From Polyangiaceae bacterium (GTDB lineage: Bacteria > Myxococcota_A > Polyangia > Polyangiales > Polyangiaceae), in the NCBI GenBank assembly GCA_041389725.1, contig JAWKRG010000002.1:992001-1056000 (forward strand): a stretch of 64,000 nt of DNA, written 5' to 3'. Position 1 is the stretch's first letter, and each line of letters begins with the position of its first letter. The notes under the pieces are model-generated. The model made no database searches. It saw nothing but the letters and a program-made list of their open reading frames with translations, and had not been told where the DNA came from. This document shows, one piece after another, positions 60,681-64,000 of the stretch. The position numbers and the translations under genes are program-made.

Positions 60681-61445
60681 ATGAGCAAGCTACAGATCCC
60701 CCGCCACGTGGCGATCATCATGGACGGCAATGGCCGCTGGGCCGAGGCGCGACATCTCGAGCGGGTCGAAGGTCACGCCGAAGGAGCGCGGGCCGTTCGC
60801 GATGCCGTGGAAACCGCGGCGCGCATCGGCGTCGAGTACTTGACCCTGTACGCCTTCAGCATCGCGAACTGGGCGCGTCCGCGGCGCGAGGTAGAAGCGC
60901 TGATGCGCCTACTGGTCGACTTCGCCGCAAAGGAACGTTCGGAGCTGCGCAGCTTGGGCATCCGCGTCAACGTCATTGGTCAGCTCGAGGATCTGCCAAC
61001 CGGCACCCGGCACGCGGTCGAGGACTTGATCGAGTACACCGCCGACGGAGAGAAGATGACGTTGACCCTGGCGCTGTCCTACGGCGGCCGCCAAGACATC
61101 GTCGAAGCTGCGCGCGCCCTAGCCGTGCGCGCACGTGCGGGGCTCGTCCTGCCCGAAGAGATCGACGAGTCATTCTTTCACCGCGAGATGACCACGCGCA
61201 CCTTGCCAGACGTGGACTTGCTGATCCGAACCGGCGGCGAGACACGGGTGAGCGACTTCTTGCTGTTCGAATCGGCGTACGCCGAACTGGTGTTCCTGCC
61301 CATCATGTGGCCCGAGTTCATGCCCCAGACCCTGATCGACGCCATCGAGCACTACTCGCGTCGTGAACGTCGCTTTGGCCGCACCTCGGCGCAGGTCAAG
61401 GATGGGACCAACGCGGCGTTCGATCCCCTAGACCCCGTCGCCTGA
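60681..61445 (+). CDS. uppS: undecaprenyl diphosphate synthase (isoprenyl transferase)
   Basis: 254 residues from the ATG at 60681. It carries the cis-prenyltransferase signatures MDGNGRWAE (catalytic Asp15 in HVAIIMDGNGRW), YAFSIANWARPRREV and DLLIRTGGETRVSDFLLFES. The enzyme makes C55-PP from isopentenyl diphosphate and farnesyl diphosphate in the cytoplasm for cell-wall carrier lipid. The kinase fusion gene begins 18 bases downstream in the same direction. Confidence 0.95.
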   Translation: MSKLQIPRHVAIIMDGNGRWAEARHLERVEGHAEGARAVRDAVETAARIGVEYLTLYAFSIANWARPRREVEALMRLLVDFAAKERSELRSLGIRVNVIGQLEDLPTGTRHAVEDLIEYTADGEKMTLTLALSYGGRQDIVEAARALAVRARAGLVLPEEIDESFFHREMTTRTLPDVDLLIRTGGETRVSDFLLFESAYAELVFLPIMWPEFMPQTLIDAIEHYSRRERRFGRTSAQVKDGTNAAFDPLDPVA

Positions 61446-61463
61446 TTCCCGTACATCTCTGCG

Positions 61464-64000
61464 GTGGGTGTGCCGCCTCCCATCGCCGGTCGTTTCGAAC
61501 TGCAAGAGCGCGCCGGCGTTGGCGGCATGGGGGCAGTGTTTCGCGCGCTGGACCGGGAGACGGGACTCACCGTCGCCCTCAAGCTGCTGCATCCCGGACA
61601 AGCTAGAGAGCGCTTTCTGCGCGAGGCGGATGTGCTGGCTACGCTTCAGCACGACGCCATCGTGAACTACGTCGCGCACGGCGAGACAGCCCGCGGCCAA
61701 TTGTTCCTGGCCATGGAGTGGTTGGAGGGCCACACCCTGGCGGACGTCTTGTCGCGTCGACGACTGACCTTCGCCGAGGCGTGGGTGCTCGCGCAGCGAG
61801 TGGCATCCGGTTTGGCCGCGGCGCACCGCGAGGGCGTCGTCCATCGCGACATCAAGCCCAGCAACTTGTTTCTGCCCGAAGGACAACTGGAGCGGGCGAA
61901 GATCATCGACTTCGGCGTGGCCCGCCGGCCCTTCGATCCCATGCTGACGGAAGTGGGGCTTTTGATCGGCACCCTGGCCTATATGTCGCCCGAGCAGGCA
62001 TCCGGAGAGCGGAACCCTGAACCGAGTTCGGACGTGTTTTCCCTGGGCTCGCTCTTGTTTCGCGCCTTGACCGGGGAAAACCCCTTCGTGGGCGAGGATG
62101 CAACCGCCATCCTAGCCAAGATTCTCCTCGACGAGCCGCCCCGCACGCGCGCCTTGCGTTCGGATACTCCGCCGCCCCTGGACACGCTGGTCGCGGAGAT
62201 GCTCTCCAAGAACAAGAGTCAGCGTGCGCGCGACGGCGATGCTTTGTTGCTGCGCATCGCGGAGCTTCGCGGCGATGTGGTCATCACCGACGCAGACCCT
62301 GCGCCGCACCTGGGGGACTCGGAGCAACGGGCGGTGTGGGTGCTGATCATCGGCGGTGGACGCCCCGAGGACACGGAAACCCGGAACTTTCGGGCTTCCC
62401 GCCCGGAGCTGGATTCCTCCCTGCGCGTTGCGGCAGAGATCCTGGAGCTCGGCGGCAGCTGGAACACGCTAGCCGACGGCAGCATCGTCGCCAGCTTCGT
62501 CGATACCGGAGACGCGCGGGGCACTCGCGCGATGAGTGCCGCCCACGCGCTGCGTCGTGAGCTTCCGCTTCGCCCGATGGCGATGGCACTTGGCCTCGGC
62601 GTGGTGGGCGGCCGCACGCCCTGGGGCACCGCCCTCGATCGCGCGACCAAGGAGCTGGGACGCGCTGCTCCCAACGCGATTGCCCTCGACGACGATACGG
62701 CGCTCTCCTTGGGACTCGAGCACGTGGAACGCGACCGTCAGGGAAGGTTCTTGCTTGCGACCGAGCGCAGCCGTGGCGATGGCCAACGGCACTTCCTTGG
62801 ACGACAGACCCCGTGCGTGGGGCGGGACCGCGAACTGAGCGCGCTGCTTGCATTGGCGGAAGAGTGCTTCGATGAAGCGGTGGCACGCGCTGCCATCGTG
62901 GTGGGAGAAGCCGGGCTCGGAAAGTCGCGGGTTCGCTACGAGTTCTTGCAGCGTCTACGGCGGCAGTACCCCGACGTCACCATACTCATGGGCCGAGCCG
63001 ACGTGTTGAGCGCCGGCTCGCCCTTCGGGTCCCTGCGGGAAGCGCTGAGGCGCCACGCGGGGATCCTGGAAGGCGAGGCTGTCGCGAACAGCCAAGCCAA
63101 GCTGCTGGCGTCGGCTCGGCGCGCGCTTGGTTCCACGCGCCGCGCGCTGGAAGCCGCACAGTTCCTCGGCGAACTCGCCAACGTGCCCTTCGACGATGCG
63201 GGTGGATCGAACTTGCGCGCCGTGCGCAATGACCCCACCCTGCTCGGCGACGCGATTCGCAGTGCGTGGCTGGACTTCATCGGGGGCGCTTCCGGGGCCT
63301 CCCCCGTGGTCATCGTGTTGGAAGATCTGCACTGGGGGGATCGACCCACCGCAGCGCTCTTGGACGCCACCTTGGCTACGCACGCCGAGCGACCGATCTT
63401 GCTGCTGGCGCTCGCGCGCCCGGAGATCTTCGACCTGCTGCCAAAACTCTGGCATTCGCGTGGCGCGCAGACGCTGCGGCTCCGTCCGTTGCACCGCAAT
63501 GCCGCCACCCGGCTGGTTCAAAGCGTGCTCCCCGAGCTGGGGGCTTCCACTTTGGATCGCATCGTGGAGCTGGCCGACGGCAACGCATTCTTCTTGGAAG
63601 AACTGATCCGTTCCGTGAGCGAGGGTCGCAGCGAGCTTCCGGCCACGGTGGTTGGGGTCGTGCAGGCGCGGCTCGACGAACTGTCCCCCCCAGCGCGGCG
63701 CCTGCTGCGTGCCGCCAGCATCCTGGGAGCGCGCTTCTGGCGCGACTGTGTGGCCGCGATGATCGGCGCGGACGTGAATCAGGCCGATCTCGAAGCACAG
63801 CTCTCCGACCTGGTAGCGCGCGAGCTGTGCACCTTTGAAGGCAAAGCGACCTATCCGGATCAGGACGAATACGCGTTTCGCCACACGGTCGTGCGCGAGA
63901 CCGCCTACGCTTCTCTCACACCGGAGGACCGCGAGCTCGGGCATCGCCTTGCGGGGCACTGGTTGCTTCAGCGCGGCGCCAATGAGCTGGTGTTGGCAGA
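61464..64000 (+). CDS. Ser/Thr kinase-AAA ATPase fusion (partial)
   Basis: At least 845 residues are visible, and the frame runs off the window end. The N-terminal kinase has GVGGMGAVFRA, Lys40 in VALKLL, VVHRDIKPSN with Asp129, DFG (Asp149), and SPEQA. After the kinase, a degenerate class III cyclase-like segment may lie near residues 290-420 (LRPMAMALGLGVVGG). An AAA-type ATPase follows, with Walker A GEAGLGKS (481-488) and Walker B VVIVLEDLHW (615-624). The start is a GTG at 61464, 18 bases after uppS; an alternative GTG is 6 bases on. This architecture matches large myxobacterial STPK-ATPase-TPR regulators. The C-terminus, probably TPR, is not seen. Confidence 0.88.
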   Translation, partial: MGVPPPIAGRFELQERAGVGGMGAVFRALDRETGLTVALKLLHPGQARERFLREADVLATLQHDAIVNYVAHGETARGQLFLAMEWLEGHTLADVLSRRRLTFAEAWVLAQRVASGLAAAHREGVVHRDIKPSNLFLPEGQLERAKIIDFGVARRPFDPMLTEVGLLIGTLAYMSPEQASGERNPEPSSDVFSLGSLLFRALTGENPFVGEDATAILAKILLDEPPRTRALRSDTPPPLDTLVAEMLSKNKSQRARDGDALLLRIAELRGDVVITDADPAPHLGDSEQRAVWVLIIGGGRPEDTETRNFRASRPELDSSLRVAAEILELGGSWNTLADGSIVASFVDTGDARGTRAMSAAHALRRELPLRPMAMALGLGVVGGRTPWGTALDRATKELGRAAPNAIALDDDTALSLGLEHVERDRQGRFLLATERSRGDGQRHFLGRQTPCVGRDRELSALLALAEECFDEAVARAAIVVGEAGLGKSRVRYEFLQRLRRQYPDVTILMGRADVLSAGSPFGSLREALRRHAGILEGEAVANSQAKLLASARRALGSTRRALEAAQFLGELANVPFDDAGGSNLRAVRNDPTLLGDAIRSAWLDFIGGASGASPVVIVLEDLHWGDRPTAALLDATLATHAERPILLLALARPEIFDLLPKLWHSRGAQTLRLRPLHRNAATRLVQSVLPELGASTLDRIVELADGNAFFLEELIRSVSEGRSELPATVVGVVQARLDELSPPARRLLRAASILGARFWRDCVAAMIGADVNQADLEAQLSDLVARELCTFEGKATYPDQDEYAFRHTVVRETAYASLTPEDRELGHRLAGHWLLQRGANELVLA

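Noticed and set aside
1..64000. Prophage, insertion sequence, secondary-metabolite cluster, CRISPR-Cas or defence island
   Set aside because: No transposase, integrase, phage structural gene, PKS/NRPS domain, Cas protein or known defence gene was recognised. The PLD-like protein alone is not sufficient for a defence assignment.

Overview
The window looks like a chromosomal segment of a myxobacterium (Myxococcota, most like the Polyangiales/Sorangiineae). The evidence is high GC with strong G/C in third codon positions, secreted proteins ending in MYXO-CTERM-like tails (Cys-rich stretch, hydrophobic helix, Arg cluster), many lipoproteins with Gly/Ser-rich spacers after the lipidated Cys, Ser/Thr kinases next to PEGA/TPR proteins, and a zinc-ribbon/GYF-like/TPR protein. 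I see no phage, insertion sequence, CRISPR array or rRNA. Genes are densely packed and no stretch above about 300 bases lacks a plausible gene.

Layout. 1-8760: cell-surface block (lipoproteins, a MYXO-CTERM protein, an OmpA/thrombospondin-3 protein, a 1260-aa calcium-repeat surface protein, a PI-PLC-like lipoprotein). 8888-13255: small exported protein, then a kinase-PEGA-lipoprotein operon on the minus strand. 13367-19367: lipoprotein with a C-terminal somatomedin-B-like domain, a hemerythrin/PLD/amidohydrolase group, and a CARDB-repeat exported protein. 19382-28703: housekeeping and small genes (glycosyltransferase, YhbY, UspA, oligoribonuclease, GlcD-like oxidase, pirin) mixed with lipoproteins. 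28891-37821: tRNA-Ser(GCU), SppA, a zinc-ribbon/TPR membrane protein, SspB with a ClpX-binding tail, an exported amidohydrolase, and others.

38036-55375 is the most notable part: a minus-strand run of about 17 kb with mostly overlapping genes. Read 5' to 3' it holds a hemerythrin protein (somewhat separated), korA and korB (2-oxoacid:ferredoxin oxidoreductase), a 1271-aa protein, rnfB, a 1435-aa protein, rnfC, rnfD, rnfG, rnfE, rnfA, a 54-aa Cys-rich membrane protein and a rubrerythrin-like protein. Both giant proteins read as highly diverged pyruvate:ferredoxin oxidoreductases (PFOR) that have lost the thiamine-diphosphate and substrate motifs but carry Fe-S cluster motifs. The simplest reading is a dedicated module in which a 2-oxoacid is oxidised by KorAB, electrons pass through the inactive PFOR-derived subunits, and Rnf sends them to NAD+ while pumping ions. 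The hemerythrin and rubrerythrin genes at the two ends would suit oxygen or peroxide protection of these clusters. This is inference from sequence alone.

55553-64000: SixA-like phosphatase, a lipoprotein, a small hypothetical, a response regulator/sensor kinase pair, undecaprenyl diphosphate synthase, and a Ser/Thr kinase fused to an AAA ATPase that runs off the window end.

Caveats: family assignments come from reading motifs without database searches, and many start codons (GTG is frequent) are judgement calls.
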